A DNA stretch of 17,049 nt from CAZXVW01 sp964644025 (lineage in GTDB: Bacteria > Acidobacteriota > Terriglobia > Bryobacterales > Bryobacteraceae), in assembly GCA_964644025.1 (NCBI GenBank), contig CAZXVW010000089.1:1-17049 (forward strand), read 5' to 3'. Both the position numbers and the translations under genes were made by a program. Shown here one piece after another: positions 1 to 6,802 of this stretch. The number at the start of each line of letters is the position of its first letter. The stretch's first letter is position 1. The notes beneath the pieces were generated by a model that saw only the letters and a list, made by a program, of their open reading frames with translations, searched no databases and had not been told where the DNA came from.

Positions 1-35
1 TGGTGCGGTGCCCCACAGGACAGGTATCATGGTGA

Positions 36-1127
36 TTGACGTTCATGGGTTCCGTCGAGAGCGCGGGCCAGCGGCGGCGGGTGCCGCACTGGATTATCGC
101 GGCGCTCGGCTACAGCATTTCGATTGCCTGCCTGGTCTGGGTCTACCACGGCTTCGACTGGAAGCAGGAACTGCCTAGAGTGATGGCCACCGACTGGCGG
201 TGGGTCACTCTCGCGGTGATTTCCGACATCTGTGTCTACGTGATTCAGGGCTGGCGTTGGAATCTCCTCCTGCGGCCGGTGAAACGGGTTCCGCTGATCA
301 CGTCGGTCCAGGCGATTTACATCGGGCTGTTCGCCAACGAGATTCTGCCGCTGCGCAGCGGCGAGGTGATCCGCGCCTACCTCCAGGCGAAGTGGCACGG
401 ACTCCCGTTCTCGGTACTCCTGTCCTCGGTGGCTGTTGAGCGGGTGCTGGACGGCGCCTGGCTGGCGCTTGGTTTTTACCTAGTGCTGCGGGACATGAGC
501 GTGCCGGGTTACCTGAGCGCCGGGAGCCGGATCCTGGTCCTGATTCTGCTTGCCGCCGGAGTGTTGTTCGCGCTCGCCGTGCTGCGCAAGACGCAGGAGC
601 GCGAGGTGGCGCCGCGAAGCCGGTGGGCCGCCGGTTTGCGGCACCTGGTGGCTGGACTGCACACCATGGGACGCTCCTGGTCCTTCCTGTTCGCCGCGAT
701 CATCAGTTTCCTGTACCTGGCCTTGCAGATCGTGCCCGTTTACGCGCTGGCGCGTGGTTTCGGCCTGAGCCTCTCATTCGGCGCCGCGACGGCGGTCCTG
801 ATCATTCTCCGCCTGGGCAGCATCCCGCCACAGGCGCCGGGAAACGTCGGGACGTTCCAGTTTTTCACCATCGTCGGGTTGCGGCTGTTCGGCATCACTG
901 GGGATAACGCCACGGCCTTCGCGACGCTGCTGTTCATCGTATTGACCGTCCCGCTGTGGGCGGCCGGCTTCATCGCGCTGCTGGCCACCCGGATGCGTCT
1001 CCAACAGGTCCATCGCGATGCCCGGGAGTACCTGGCCAATGGGGGCCACACTGGTTCGGCCGAATCCGGCCGGAATCCGAATCCGTCCGCGGCTCCGGCG
1101 GCGCCCGCCGTCACTCCGGAAGACTGA
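36..1127 (+). CDS. LPG-synthase-like / flippase-like integral membrane protein (UPF0104, YbhN-type)
   Basis: This is a polytopic inner-membrane protein of about 360 residues, resembling the membrane half of lysylphosphatidylglycerol synthase (the UPF0104/AglD2 group, often called flippase-like). Several hydrophobic segments are visible, roughly at residues 19-36, 55-73, 140-152, 166-182, 215-238, 247-262 and 293-318. Short motifs typical of the family are GWRWNLLLRP (about 71-80), PLRSGEVIRAYL (about 105-116), ERVLDG and PGNVGTFQF. The soluble aminoacyl-transferase domain of MprF is absent, so lipid lysylation is not expected; lipid or polyprenyl-linked substrate handling is only an inference. 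The C-terminal 40 residues are polar and Pro/Ala-rich. Two starts are possible: TTG at 36, just after an in-frame TGA at 33-35, and ATG at 45. ATG 45 is more conventional, and neither has a strong ribosome site. Confidence 0.8.
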   Translation: MTFMGSVESAGQRRRVPHWIIAALGYSISIACLVWVYHGFDWKQELPRVMATDWRWVTLAVISDICVYVIQGWRWNLLLRPVKRVPLITSVQAIYIGLFANEILPLRSGEVIRAYLQAKWHGLPFSVLLSSVAVERVLDGAWLALGFYLVLRDMSVPGYLSAGSRILVLILLAAGVLFALAVLRKTQEREVAPRSRWAAGLRHLVAGLHTMGRSWSFLFAAIISFLYLALQIVPVYALARGFGLSLSFGAATAVLIILRLGSIPPQAPGNVGTFQFFTIVGLRLFGITGDNATAFATLLFIVLTVPLWAAGFIALLATRMRLQQVHRDAREYLANGGHTGSAESGRNPNPSAAPAAPAVTPED

Positions 1128-1152
1128 CATATAATTCCCGGAGGAGGCTTTC

Positions 1153-2301
1153 ATGGATCGCACTTCCAAACTGGTATCGCGCCGGGACCTGTTGCAGTCC
1201 GGCGGCGCGGTAGCGGCATTCAGCATCGTTGCTCCGCATTCGGTGCGCGGGGCGCAGGCAAACTCGAGCATCTCGGTGGGTCTCATCGGCGTCGGCGGGC
1301 GCGGCACCCGGGACGCTTCGATCGTGCACGCAGACCCACGGGCGCGGATCACCGCCCTTTGCGACTTATTCGATGACCGGATCGAGTCCGGCAAACAGAA
1401 GATCGGGGTCAGGAATCCGACGGTTTACAAAGATTTTGAAAAGCTGCTGGCCTCGGATGTGGACGCCGTGGTTATTGCCACGCCACCGTTCGAGCATCCC
1501 AGAATGCTGGAGGCGGCCGTCCAGGCGCACAAGCACGTCTATTGCGAGAAGCCGATGGGCGTGGACCCGGAGGGATGTTTCCGGGTCATCAAGGTGGGCC
1601 GCCGGGCCGATCCGAAGATTAACATCTCGGTCGGCTTTCAGCAGCGTTACGGCCCGGTGTACCTGGAGTCGTACCGCCGGATTCAGAAAGGCGAGATCGG
1701 CCCGTTGTCGAATGCCCGCGCGGCCTGGATCTCCGCCGATCCGTTCAAGCGCCGCCCTTACCCGGATCCGGAGATCGCGCGGTTGCGGAACTGGTTCTGC
1801 TACAAAGCACTGTCGGGCGATATCATCGTCGAGCAGGATTGTCATAACTTCGACGTGCTGCACTGGTTTCTCGGCGGGTTGCCCATCAGCGCGGTGGGTT
1901 ACGGCGGCACGAAGGTGCGCACGTCGATGGACATTCTCGATCATCTGAGCCTGAGCTTCGAATGGCCCGGCGGGATGCACGTGAACTTTGAAGCCAACCA
2001 GATTACGCCGCGGGGATTCTCGCGGGTCGGCGAGGAGTTCACCGGGACCAAGGGGTTCATCGCTGTCTCCCGGCAGCGGATGACGCATGTGCGCGGGCCG
2101 AACAACAGCGAGACGATCGAGTCCAAGCGCGACATCACGAATGACGCTCTCGAGGCCTTTCTCGGACGCATCGAGAGCGGCAACGTGGAGAATGTGGCCG
2201 AGCGGTCGGCGAAGAGCACGATGATCGCCATTCTCGGCCGGACGGCGATTTACAGCCGGAAGGAGGTCACCTGGAAGGGCCTCTACGGCGTCGAGGGGTA
2301 G
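1153..2301 (+). CDS. Tat-exported Gfo/Idh/MocA family oxidoreductase
   Basis: This is a 382-residue NAD(P)-dependent sugar-type dehydrogenase of the Gfo/Idh/MocA family with an export signal. The N-terminus has a twin-arginine motif (SRRDLLQ, Arg10-Arg11), a hydrophobic stretch (about 17-27) and a likely cleavage site near residue 34, so the enzyme probably acts in the periplasm with a cofactor bound before export. The Rossmann fold begins at about residue 42 with GLIGVGGRG. The family hallmark EKPMG lies at 132-136, and the C-terminal domain carries EQDCHNFD (about 227-234) with the expected catalytic-type His231. A strong Shine-Dalgarno (GGAGGAGG at 1140-1147) precedes ATG 1153, which settles the start. 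It lies 25 bp after the membrane protein and 70 bp before the deacetylase. Similar Tat-exported members are numerous in Acidobacteria and Planctomycetes. The exact sugar substrate cannot be told from the sequence. Confidence 0.9.
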   Translation: MDRTSKLVSRRDLLQSGGAVAAFSIVAPHSVRGAQANSSISVGLIGVGGRGTRDASIVHADPRARITALCDLFDDRIESGKQKIGVRNPTVYKDFEKLLASDVDAVVIATPPFEHPRMLEAAVQAHKHVYCEKPMGVDPEGCFRVIKVGRRADPKINISVGFQQRYGPVYLESYRRIQKGEIGPLSNARAAWISADPFKRRPYPDPEIARLRNWFCYKALSGDIIVEQDCHNFDVLHWFLGGLPISAVGYGGTKVRTSMDILDHLSLSFEWPGGMHVNFEANQITPRGFSRVGEEFTGTKGFIAVSRQRMTHVRGPNNSETIESKRDITNDALEAFLGRIESGNVENVAERSAKSTMIAILGRTAIYSRKEVTWKGLYGVEG

Positions 2302-2309
2302 GTTGTCCG

Positions 2310-2331
2310 GGCGGCGGATGAAACCGCCGCC
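2310..2331 (+). other. GC-rich hairpin between oxidoreductase and deacetylase genes
   Basis: A perfect 8-bp inverted repeat (GGCGGCGG at 2310-2317, CCGCCGCC at 2324-2331) encloses the loop ATGAAA. A second weaker stem, CGCTC at 2333-2337 with GAGCG at 2348-2352, follows directly. No run of T follows, so it is not a classical intrinsic terminator. It could stabilise the upstream mRNA end or lower expression of the downstream genes. It could also be chance in GC-rich DNA. Confidence 0.4.
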
Positions 2332-2371
2332 GCGCTCCGGCCCGTACGAGCGGGGACAAGGAGGAAGTGGA

Positions 2372-3232
2372 ATGTTGAGAATCGTTATCATGCTGCTGCT
2401 GGCGGTGGCTTCTTGCCTGGCGCAGCAAGGAAAATTGCGGATCATCGCTTTCGGCGCTCATCCGGATGATTGCGACATCCGGTTCGGCGGCACGGCCGCG
2501 AAGCTGGCGCGCGCCGGTTACGCGGTCAAGTTCGTCTCGGTGACCAACGGTGACGCCGGCCACCATGAAATGGGCGGCGGGGTTTTGGGCAAGCGGCGGC
2601 GCGCCGAGGCCCAGGAGTCCGCCCGCCGGCTGGGAATCGCCGCGTACGACGTGCTCGACAACCACGACGGCGAGCTGATGCCCACCCTGGAGGTGCGGCG
2701 GCAGATCATCCGGGAGATACGGGAATGGAAAGCGGACGTGGTTCTCGGTCCGCGGCCGAACGACTATCACCCGGACCACCGCTATACCGGCGTCCTGATG
2801 CAGGATGCGGCCTACATGGTGGTGGTGCCGAATATCGTCTCCGATGTCCCGGCGTTGCGGAAGAACCCGGTTTTTCTTTACTACGAGGACCGCTTCCAGA
2901 AGCCGAACCCGTTCCACCCGGACATCGTGGTTGCCATCGATGACGTCTGGCCGACGAAGCTGAACGCGCTGGATGCACACGTCTCGCAGGTGTATGAATG
3001 GCTGCCCTGGGTGGCCGGCCGGTTGGGCGAGGTCCCGAAGGATCCGGCCGCCCGGAAGCAATGGCTCGGCAAGCAGCGCACCCAGAAAATGACCGAAAGC
3101 ATTCGGGCGGCGCTGGCGAAGCGGTACGGTCCGGAGAAAGCCCGCCAGGTCCGTCACTGGGAAGCCTTCGAGCTCTGCGAGTACGGCCGGCAACCGAGCC
3201 CGGAGGAATTGGAGAAGCTGTTTCCAAGGTGA
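2372..3232 (+). CDS. Secreted PIG-L (LmbE-like) zinc deacetylase
   Basis: This is a 286-residue member of the PIG-L/LmbE family, zinc enzymes that remove the N-acetyl group from GlcNAc-containing substrates. The fold opens with GAHPDD at 28-33 (zinc and catalytic residues His30, Asp32, Asp33), followed by TNGDAGHHEMGGG (about 58-70) and the second metal motif DYHPDH at 131-136. The N-terminal 17 residues are hydrophobic. They fit either a Sec signal cleaved after CLA or a lipoprotein signal ending VASC (Cys15), so the protein is probably outside the cytoplasm. The start is ATG 2372 because a good ribosome site (AAGGAGG, 2358-2364) lies just upstream; a longer frame from TTG 2303 would hide the signal peptide. 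Its stop overlaps the selA start. Following a Tat-exported oxidoreductase, it may act on the same class of extracellular amino sugar, which is inference. Confidence 0.88.
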   Translation: MLRIVIMLLLAVASCLAQQGKLRIIAFGAHPDDCDIRFGGTAAKLARAGYAVKFVSVTNGDAGHHEMGGGVLGKRRRAEAQESARRLGIAAYDVLDNHDGELMPTLEVRRQIIREIREWKADVVLGPRPNDYHPDHRYTGVLMQDAAYMVVVPNIVSDVPALRKNPVFLYYEDRFQKPNPFHPDIVVAIDDVWPTKLNALDAHVSQVYEWLPWVAGRLGEVPKDPAARKQWLGKQRTQKMTESIRAALAKRYGPEKARQVRHWEAFELCEYGRQPSPEELEKLFPR

Positions 3233-4554
3233 GCGGGAACGATAAGCTCCGGCAACTGCCCGCGGTCCACGAGGTTGTGGAACGGCTTGGGGAAGCCGGC
3301 CGGCGGTTTCCGCGAAGACTCCTGGTTGAAGAGGTGCGGCGCGTGCTGGCCGCCGCCCGCGCCGAGATCATCGAGAACCCGGACGTTGAACCGCGACCGG
3401 TGGAAGAGGGCGTGCTCCGCGCCCTGGAGGCGATGGAAAAACCGTCGTTGCGCCGCGTGATCAACGCCACCGGGGTGATCTTGCACACGAACCTGGGCCG
3501 GGCGCCGCTGGGAGAGGTGCGCCCGTGGCCGGGGTACTCGAATCTCGAGTACGACCTCGAGCAGGGGCGCCGGGGCAAGCGCGATGTGCATGTCGCCCCG
3601 CTGCTGGAACGGCTGCTCGGCGCTGCCGGCATCGCCGTCAACAACAATGCCGCCGCCGTCTACCTGGTGCTGAACGAACTGGCGGCGGGCGGCGAGGTCA
3701 TCGTCTCCCGGGGCGAGTTGATCGAGATCGGGGAGGGATTCCGCATCCCGGAGATCATGGCGCGCTCCGGAGCCATTCTCCGCGAAGTGGGCACCACGAA
3801 CAAGACGCGCCTGGAGGATTACCGCCGGGCCATCACCGATGCCACGCGGCTCATCCTTACTGTTCACCACAGCAACTTTCGCATCGTCGGGTTCACCGCG
3901 CGGCCCGGCTTGCAGGAACTGGCGGCGCTCGGCCGCGAACACGGCATTCCCGTCTACCAGGATCTGGGAAGCGGATGCGTGGCCGATCTCAGCAAGTACG
4001 GCATTGACGAACCACGCCCGGCCGACAGCCTGCGGGACGGCGCCGACCTGGTTTCCTTCAGCGGGGACAAATTGCTGGGAGGGCCGCAGGCGGGAATCAT
4101 CGCCGGCCGCCCCGAGCTGGTGGCGCGCATCCGCCGGAATCCCATGTTCCGCGCACTCCGGCTGGATAAACTGATCTACCAGGCGCTGGAGACGACGCTG
4201 CGGAACCTGTTGCTGGAGCGCTACGAACGGATCCCGGCCCTGCGGATGATCTTCGAAACGGCGGCCTCCATCGAGAAGCGCGCAAAACGCCTGCTGGGGA
4301 AGGCGCCCGGGCTGAGCGCCCGAGTGATCCCCGGGATCTCGGTGATCGGCGGGGGATCCACTCCGGCCCAGTCAATCAGCACTGCGCTGATCGAGATCCT
4401 CTCCGGCGATCCGGTCGAGATGGAGGCAAAGCTGCGTGCTGGTACCCCGCCGGTGATCGCCCGGATCGAAAACGATCACCTGCTGCTGGATCTGCGGACT
4501 GTCTTGCCGGAAGAGGAAGAAGAGCTGGCCGCCGCGCTTCAGGCTCTTTCCTGA
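3229..4554 (+). CDS. selA: L-seryl-tRNA(Sec) selenium transferase (SelA)
   Basis: SelA is a cytoplasmic PLP enzyme that converts seryl-tRNA(Sec) to selenocysteyl-tRNA(Sec) using selenophosphate. The 441-residue product shows the family blocks in order: INATGVILHTNLGRAPLG (78-95), NLEYDL (105-110), VNNNAAAVYL (137-146), SRGELIEIGEGFRIPE (160-175), EVGTTN (186-191), QDLGSG (244-249) and SFSGDKLLGGPQAG (276-289), where Lys281 should bind PLP. The start is GTG 3229, inside the TGA stop of the deacetylase (overlap GTGA), so translation is likely coupled. The nearest Shine-Dalgarno-like run (GGAG at about 3211) is somewhat far. Compared with E. coli SelA recalled from memory, the stretch between NLGRA and LEYDL is about six residues shorter. 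No selB, selC tRNA or selD is present in the window. Confidence 0.95.
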   Translation: MSGNDKLRQLPAVHEVVERLGEAGRRFPRRLLVEEVRRVLAAARAEIIENPDVEPRPVEEGVLRALEAMEKPSLRRVINATGVILHTNLGRAPLGEVRPWPGYSNLEYDLEQGRRGKRDVHVAPLLERLLGAAGIAVNNNAAAVYLVLNELAAGGEVIVSRGELIEIGEGFRIPEIMARSGAILREVGTTNKTRLEDYRRAITDATRLILTVHHSNFRIVGFTARPGLQELAALGREHGIPVYQDLGSGCVADLSKYGIDEPRPADSLRDGADLVSFSGDKLLGGPQAGIIAGRPELVARIRRNPMFRALRLDKLIYQALETTLRNLLLERYERIPALRMIFETAASIEKRAKRLLGKAPGLSARVIPGISVIGGGSTPAQSISTALIEILSGDPVEMEAKLRAGTPPVIARIENDHLLLDLRTVLPEEEEELAAALQALS

Positions 4555-5096
4555 TAGGTGCCTTCGGCGGTGTTGACGCGGATCTTTTCGCCCTGAGCGA
4601 TGAAGGGGGGAACCTGGACCACCAGCCCGGTCTCCAGGGTGGCGGGCTTGGTGACATTGGAAACGGTGGCGCCCTTGATGCTGGGCTCAGTCTCGACCAC
4701 GGTCAAATCGACCGTCGCCGGAAGCGAAACGCTGACGGGTTTTCCCTCGTAGAACTCCACCGTTACGGTCAGCTCCGGGATGAGGTACTTGACGGCGTCG
4801 CCGAGCAATTCCCCGCTGAGTTCCACCTGGGAGTAATCGTCGGTGTTCATGAAATGGTAGACGCCACCATCCTCGTAAAGGAACTCCATTTCCTTCTCTT
4901 CGAGGAAGGCGCGCTCGATGAAATCCGTCGAGGAGAATTTCTCGTCGATCATCGCCCCGGTGCGGAGGTTCCTCATCCGGGTCTGGACAAAGCCTCGCTT
5001 GTTGCCCGGCGTGCGGTGCTCAGTCTTGAAAACGGAATGCAAATCCCCTTTGAACTTGACGATCATTCCCGGGCGCAACTGGGTGGCTTGAACCAT
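4539..5096 (-). CDS. efp: Translation elongation factor P (EF-P)
   Basis: EF-P enters the ribosome near the E site and relieves stalling at polyproline stretches. The 185-residue product has the usual three beta-barrel domains: KOW-like domain I (about 1-63), OB domain II (about 66-125) and the C-terminal OB domain (about 130-185), including the signature-like KGATVSNVTKPATLETG (140-156). The domain I loop that normally carries the modified Lys34 of E. coli reads RTPGNKRGF. Asn32 takes the tip position, with Lys33 next to it, so the usual EpmA or EarP chemistry on Lys or Arg may not apply. The start is ATG 5096, with no clear Shine-Dalgarno upstream. The stop lies inside selA, giving a 16-bp tail-to-tail overlap with that gene. 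No EF-P modification gene is nearby. Confidence 0.96.
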   Translation of the reverse strand: MVQATQLRPGMIVKFKGDLHSVFKTEHRTPGNKRGFVQTRMRNLRTGAMIDEKFSSTDFIERAFLEEKEMEFLYEDGGVYHFMNTDDYSQVELSGELLGDAVKYLIPELTVTVEFYEGKPVSVSLPATVDLTVVETEPSIKGATVSNVTKPATLETGLVVQVPPFIAQGEKIRVNTAEGTYQERA

Positions 5097-5297
5097 ATCG
5101 GGTTTGTTTCTGACTGCTGTGAAAATTCTGAAGAACGTTTCATTTTAGCAAAAGGGACGTGGGGAGCAGGGAGGCCCGTGATTCGCGGCCCCGCTGGGCT
5201 CTCCGGCGCTCTGCCGCGCGAGGGGCAGTCGGCCGGCCGCCGGCGTTTTCGTCTTGCGGGTTACGGGGCCGCTCCCGTATCATGAGGTAACATCGCT
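5097..5297. promoter_or_regulatory. Divergent intergenic region between efp and guaB
   Basis: This 201-bp gap separates divergent genes and should hold both promoters. Towards efp (minus strand) there is a TAAAAT box at 5142-5147 without a good -35. Towards guaB (plus strand) TTGCGG at 5254-5259 and TATCAT at 5278-5283 are 18 bp apart, but this would start the RNA at about 5290, inside the guaB ribosome site (GAGGT, 5284-5288), so the pairing is doubtful. No riboswitch-like fold was recognised. Confidence 0.35.
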
Positions 5298-6755
5298 ATG
5301 GTCCCAGACACAATACCCGAAGGACTGACTTTCGACGACGTTCTTCTGAGACCGGCCCGAAGCTCGGTATTGCCGGCCCAGACGGATACCCGGACGCGGG
5401 TGAGCCGGGAGATCGTGCTGAACATTCCCATCGTCAGCGCCGCCATGGACACGGTGACCGAATCGCGCATGGCCATCGCCCTGGCGCGGGAAGGTGGGAT
5501 CGGCGTCATCCACAAGAACATGCCGATCGAGCGGCAGGCTGAAGAAGTGGACCGGGTGAAGCGGAGTGAGAGCGGCATGATCGTCGACCCGGTCACAATG
5601 GAGCCCGACCAGAGGATTTTCGAGGCCCTGGAAGTGATGCGGCGCTACCGGATCTCGGGAGTGCCCGTGGTCCGCGGCACCAAGCTCGTCGGCATTCTGA
5701 CGAACCGCGACCTTCGTTTCGAGACCCGCTACGATCTGCCCATCGAGACGCTGATGACCAAGGAGAATCTGGTCACCGTGCCGGTGGGCACAACCCTGGA
5801 AGAAGCCGAGACGATTCTCCACCAGCACCGCATCGAGAAGCTGCTGGTAGTCGACGACGAGTACAACCTCAAGGGCCTGATTACCGTTAAGGATATCCAG
5901 AAGAAGCTGAAGTACCCCAACGCCACCAAGGACAAACAGGGGCGGTTGTGCGTCGGCGCGGCCGTGGGCGCGTCCGGAGATTTTCTGGAGCGGGCGCAGG
6001 AGCTCGTGGCCAAGAAAGTCGACCTGGTGGTGGTGGACACCGCGCACGGACACAGCCAGCGGGTGCTGGACGCCGTGACGGCGGTGAAACGGGCTCTTCC
6101 CGACGTGCAGTTGATCGCCGGCAACATTGCCACGTACGAGGCCGCCCGGGAACTGGTGCAACTTGGCGTGGACGGGGTGAAGGTGGGCATGGGTCCCGGG
6201 TCGATCTGCACGACGCGGGTGGTGAGCGGAGCCGGAGTGCCGCAAATCACCGCCATCGCCGAATGCGCGAAAGCAACCCGGGGCACTGGGGCCCCGCTGG
6301 TTGCCGACGGCGGCATCAAGTACTCCGGGGATATCAGCAAAGCGCTGGCGGCCGGGGCTGATTGTGTGATGATCGGCTCCCTGTTCGCCGGTACCGAGGA
6401 GAGCCCCGGGGAAACGATCCTGTATCAGGGAAGGACTTTCAAGAGTTACCGCGGCATGGGATCGATGGGCGCGATGGAGAAGGGCGGGGCCGATCGCTAC
6501 GCTCAGGAAACCGCCGCCAAGCTGGTGCCGGAAGGCATCGAGGGCCGCGTGCCTTATAAGGGGCCCCTGGCCGAAATGGTCTACCAACTCGTGGGCGGCC
6601 TTCGTTCCGGAATGGGCTACTGCGGCTGCAAGACGATCGCCGAACTCCAGGAGAAAGCTCAGTTCTTGCGGGTTTCACCCGCCGGGCTGCGCGAAAGCCA
6701 CGTCCACGACGTCATCATCACCAAGGAAGCACCGAACTACCGGATCGAGCCGTAG
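5298..6755 (+). CDS. guaB: Inosine-5'-monophosphate dehydrogenase
   Basis: IMPDH oxidises IMP to XMP with NAD+, the committed step of GTP synthesis in the cytoplasm. The 485-residue product matches the usual bacterial length. It begins with LTFDDVLLRPA (10-20). Two CBS domains sit inside the TIM barrel (about 97-205, with YRISGVPVV at 117-125 and IEKLLVVDD at 179-187). The catalytic loop GPGSICTTR puts the nucleophile at Cys304, DGG lies at 337-339, and the flap carries GGADRYAQ with the Arg400-Tyr401 pair. All key residues are present, so the enzyme should be active and allosterically sensitive to purine nucleotides through the CBS pair. ATG 5298 is preceded by GAGGT at a spacing of 9 nt. 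It is a single-gene unit, divergent from efp and convergent with the amidase gene. Confidence 0.98.
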   Translation: MVPDTIPEGLTFDDVLLRPARSSVLPAQTDTRTRVSREIVLNIPIVSAAMDTVTESRMAIALAREGGIGVIHKNMPIERQAEEVDRVKRSESGMIVDPVTMEPDQRIFEALEVMRRYRISGVPVVRGTKLVGILTNRDLRFETRYDLPIETLMTKENLVTVPVGTTLEEAETILHQHRIEKLLVVDDEYNLKGLITVKDIQKKLKYPNATKDKQGRLCVGAAVGASGDFLERAQELVAKKVDLVVVDTAHGHSQRVLDAVTAVKRALPDVQLIAGNIATYEAARELVQLGVDGVKVGMGPGSICTTRVVSGAGVPQITAIAECAKATRGTGAPLVADGGIKYSGDISKALAAGADCVMIGSLFAGTEESPGETILYQGRTFKSYRGMGSMGAMEKGGADRYAQETAAKLVPEGIEGRVPYKGPLAEMVYQLVGGLRSGMGYCGCKTIAELQEKAQFLRVSPAGLRESHVHDVIITKEAPNYRIEP

Positions 6756-6766
6756 GAGCTGATTTT

Positions 6767-6782
6767 GCGGCCGGGAGGCCGC
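6767..6782. terminator. Possible hairpin terminator between guaB and the amidase gene
   Basis: Between two convergent stops lies a perfect 6-bp stem, GCGGCC (6767-6772) with GGCCGC (6777-6782), closed by the four-base loop GGGA. It starts 11 bp after the guaB stop. A T run (6763-6766) precedes the stem on the plus strand and none follows it on either strand, so it is not a standard intrinsic terminator. Its position is the main support. Confidence 0.3.
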
Positions 6783-6802
6783 GCGGGGTCTACGCGAAGC
6801 CG

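Noticed and set aside
1..35. Possible end of an upstream gene (open frames ending at TGA 33-35 or TGA 37-39)
   Set aside because: Only 11-12 codons are visible and none shows a recognisable protein end.
1130..1135. Perfect TATAAT between the membrane protein and oxidoreductase genes
   Set aside because: No acceptable -35 at 16-18 bp, and a start 7 nt downstream would cut off the strong ribosome site at 1140-1147.
2303..2371. Longer deacetylase starting at TTG 2303
   Set aside because: The extra residues are Arg/Pro/Gly-rich, come from the hairpin region and mask the signal peptide; ATG 2372 has a strong ribosome site.
2998..3228. N-terminal extension of SelA back to 2998
   Set aside because: It runs out of frame through the deacetylase coding sequence; SelA similarity begins after GTG 3229.
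5228..5250. GC palindrome followed by TTTTCGTCTT in the efp-guaB gap, like a terminator
   Set aside because: The stem overlaps itself and leaves no workable loop, and it lies between divergent genes where no terminator is needed.
5280..6587. 435-codon open frame antisense to guaB
   Set aside because: A shadow of guaB; His/Arg/Gly-rich product without motifs.
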